In this document: one piece after another, positions 60,900 to 64,000 of the stretch
Position numbering within the stretch: the stretch's first letter is position 1
Layout: each line of letters opens with the position of its first letter
From: Druceiella hillmani
Lineage: Eukaryota; Arthropoda; Insecta; Lepidoptera; Hepialidae
Length of the DNA: 64,000 bases
Assembly (NCBI GenBank): GCA_039881145.1
Contig: JAYKKI010000074.1
Location: 10,977,501 to 11,041,500, forward strand
Direction: 5' to 3'
The notes under the pieces: model-generated
What the model was told of the DNA's origin: nothing
What the model saw: only the letters and a program-made list of their open reading frames with translations
Databases searched by the model: none
Position numbers and translations under genes: made by a program

Positions 60900-63800
60900 G
60901 TATTATATGTGCAAATGTATCAATTTCGATCATCCAGAGCGTTTTCTTTAACTTATTACATCATTTCTTGAGCATCTGCATCTGTGGCGCGAATCTTTGC
61001 AATTGAAATATTTTGAATTACAGGTGAAAACTCAAAGCAATATATTTTATTGTGTTTGTATTGGAACGCGTTTTTAATTAACGTAAGGTATCAAGCACTG
61101 AATTAGTTGCAAGACGATGAAGAGGATTAAAAAGAATTGAGATGACACAACAGTGTGGTGAATATTGACAAAAAGCAAGTGCATGAATCATTATTTTAAT
61201 GACAAGGCGCATTATTATTATTTTTTTCTATAATTTCTGTAACTAATAATCATATTTTCCTTATGCTATTTTATTTAAATCTAAAGTAAAACGAGATAAA
61301 TGATTTCCTAACTTTGAAAAATTTCTTTCAATTATTTTATGCAATTCTAAAAGATTGGAGAAAGCAGTATATGCAGAAAAAGTGAGATATAAAGAAATGT
61401 AATAGCAAAAAAGGCATTTTCTCCAAATTGATAAGGCAGTAATGAAAGCAATTTGCACCTAGAAATGAAAGGCATACACTAGAATAGAGGAGTCATATTG
61501 CTTTTTAATTAAGTTGTTTTTAAATTTGTGCTAATAGCCGTAATTGAAAATATATAAATTAAATTAGAAAAAAGATTAAGAAACAATGCAGAATGTAATG
61601 AGAGAGTGTAAGTATTTAATTAATGACCTTGTACAGTAAGCGCGCGTAAATTATTTCTATAGGTTTATTTCTTAAACTATAATTAATTTTTTGTAAATAG
61701 AATGTCTAAGTGTCATTGATTTTTTTGGCATTGATTAAAATAAAAAATTGAAAATAAACGAAGGAGATGATATTTTGGGCGGACGTGGTGAAACTTTCTA
61801 AACTTATTAAAACAAAACAAAAAAAACTATTGTAATAAACATTGTTTCGAATATAATTCTATTTACTAGCATTGGGAAAACCAGGATTTTTTTATAATTT
61901 CAACCAATTTAATAATTGTCAATAATTAAAAACAAAGGAAACTTTTCATACTCATACACCCTAACGTCTGTCAGAATTTCGTATTTTATTGTAATTTTAA
62001 ATTTACGCGCCAAAATTATGAAAGTAGACTCATTAAGTTGGGATCTAAAGAAATATATAACAAAATTTGAAAAAAAAGAAAACCTGTAAATATATACGTG
62101 TAATATAGAGATGAAAACATGTTTCTCTGACATCTCAAATGCCTCTTCGTCTAATATTTGAACTACGGGTTTGAATAATCTGAATAAATTCCAGTTACTA
62201 GAATTTGATTAGAGCTTTCAGTTTTTTCACAATTAACTCTATATAGTATCATGAGATATAATCTCCGGCAAAAACCTACTTTATGCCTTTTCCGAAACGC
62301 ATTTAGGAAGTTTGGTTTCTAGAAATGTTGCGTTTGTAATATAATTTGTATGAAATGCACTTACTTTTTTCCAATAGTTTTTTCTATTTAAATGCGAGGA
62401 AATACACGTAAAAATAGAACATACTGATAAAATAAATTCCAAACGTAGTGTGTTTTTTCTACCATGTAATCCACATATAATCCCATATATATTTGTGTAT
62501 ATATTTCTAAACATCTTTATCCTAGAGATAATATATCCTGTTTCATTCTTATCTCTTAATTAATCGGCTTTCTTAAACGTTCGTAAGATAACCATATGTC
62601 TATTTAAATTGTTGTATCAAAATAAACGGCAAAATGATCATATAATTTTTGTCATATAAAAGAAATACCATTATGAAAGCAAAAAATGTGATTAAAATTC
62701 AAGTTGTAAGAAATAATGTAAATTTACAGAAGTTAAACTTTCTGTCCTAGTAAATTTTCTGAATAAAGAAATTGCATTGTAGCCAAGGTAATTATTTTTA
62801 CTTTAATAGAATTTACTTGATATTGTTTCGAAAACTGTTTAATTGATTTAAATAAATAGCTATTAAAGCGAATGTAGTATCAAAAATAATAACATATAAA
62901 CTAACGGTAAATGTAGTGTAGAATTTAAAATCTGCTAATTTAGATATATATATAGGTATGCATAAAATCCCGAATATTTAGGGGCATACAGTAATTATTT
63001 TAAAATACGATATGAGAATTTTCAATATTATTTTTCAGCAGTAGGAAAGACAGGATATACATGCATAGTAAAAAAAGGTATTATATGGATAGTAGGAGCC
63101 GATATCTACATGGACAATTAATAAATATTTTAGGAAACTACCAACACAATGTTAAGTTCCCAAACATGGTTTCTTTAAAAAAAGTATTATGTGATTTATA
63201 TTATGATCCTAATGGAACATAAAACGTATTATATTTAAAAAAAAAATGGTATGATAATTTGGAATGTCTATTCAATATTTATATAAGGAAAGGATTTTAG
63301 GGTTCGGCAATTGGATTTGACAAAAGTGTGCTACAGGGCAGCTAGCAGTAGTTTATTTATTTACACACAAATATTTATCGGGACATTAATGACAATATAT
63401 CTGTAACAACAAAAAAATAATTTTAATATTCAAAATAAATACAAAAGTACATAAGAACTACATAAGATAACCACGACAATTTTATTTTCACTCATCATAA
63501 ACAGATTACCCTCTAGTGCGACTGCGATCAAGCGGTTGAGCAGATGAATACCGGGGACAATTGGTGTATTTCGACAAAATTCGGTTCTAGAAGATAATAT
63601 ACCAAAAAGGTAATGACGGTTTGACCGTAGGAAATTGTCAGATACGATGAATGAAGAATAAAAATGATATTTGATTTAAATAGCCTCGAGCTAGACGCTA
63701 AAGGAAAGAGTACCTCAGGTGTGTACCTTTTTCATTGTAAAAAACCGTGTTTATAAACATAATTTTGCTTTTATTTTTAATATTCTTTGATATTACATAT

Positions 63801-64000
63801 TATAGTCCTAAAAGGGTAGAATAATAAACAATGACGGGTTTGCAAATTTTAACTTTTATTTTCCCTTTTTGGATTTGATAGCTGATCTTAGAGTTATTCC
63901 GATTTTGGGAAAAGTCCTGTGTATTAAATCGCAAGAAAATGCCAAATTTACTAAGTAAAAAAAATATATCACAATAAAAAACAATCACATAGCTTTCAAA
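60900..64000. other. AT-rich intergenic stretch to the window end
   Basis: I see no gene, tandem array or transposon here. The ORFs are short and no longer than chance. Around 61000 a plus-strand reading LWRESLQLKYF faintly recalls another helicase segment but is too short to call. Confidence 0.5.

Noticed and set aside
60960..61060. Second helicase-like fragment (LWRESLQLKYFELQV)
   Set aside because: Fewer than 15 residues resemble a Pif1 segment, there is no neighbouring motif, and it lies beyond the Helitron end.

Overview
The window looks like non-coding, repeat-filled nuclear DNA from an insect. It is very AT-rich (about 70% by eye). It carries nine long (TA)n microsatellites, short ORFs with no operon order, and decayed copies of animal transposons: mariner, Jockey-type LINEs, a copia-type LTR element, a tRNA-derived SINE and a Helitron. 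A frequent dispersed repeat with a gggttccgtac-like start and a tctgtctgt stretch is one I associate with moths and butterflies, so Lepidoptera is my best guess; I could not test this. I found no convincing host gene, rRNA, functional tRNA or CRISPR. The only host-exon candidate is a 145-codon minus-strand ORF (27342-27779) that I do not recognise.

Layout. 1-2660 is a diverged copy of a dispersed repeat (R1) whose partner lies at 42935-44592. 2661-13300 holds microsatellites, a 120-bp minisatellite (7365-7885), the first copy of a foldback retroposon (7909-8138) and a few islands of higher GC. 14011-18050 is a 4.04-kb DNA transposon with perfect 40-bp terminal inverted repeats, TA flanks and two divergently oriented, broken genes. 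18-31 kb is mostly unique AT-rich DNA with tandem repeats at 23.2-23.7 kb, a SINE (24.15-24.37 kb) and a degenerate array of about 180-bp units (28.93-30.06 kb).

31.4-38.9 kb is a copia-like graveyard. A minus-strand element can be followed from possible Gag, protease and integrase to RNase H. An inverted second copy of its 3' part produces a very large inverted repeat (31390-33230 against 33545-35335). A smaller inverted repeat (37440-37835 against 37983-38300) has a (TA)n array at its centre. 38.9-39.6 kb is a LINE fragment and 40.25-40.44 kb the second foldback retroposon.

44.68-45.74 kb is a mariner inserted at the edge of a (TA)n array, and 49.2-49.8 kb a second mariner on the minus strand. 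52.4-54.1 kb is a dead Jockey-type LINE carrying a nested SINE. 54.7-55.6 and 58.3-59.3 kb are two copies of another repeat (R2) that share the end of an unrecognised protein. 56.9-57.3 kb is a pyrimidine-rich 35-bp minisatellite, and 60.7-60.9 kb the helicase tail and 3' end of a Helitron.

All recognisable coding is transposon-derived, and every such gene is truncated, frameshifted or missing catalytic residues. The features do not form a pathway. What they share is mutual insertion (SINE in LINE, mariner against TA repeat, copia against copia) and many inverted structures able to form double-stranded RNA or cruciforms. I see no clear new functional system. The best leads are the giant copia inverted repeat, the foldback retroposon with an invariant core, the two-gene TIR element and the R2 repeat.
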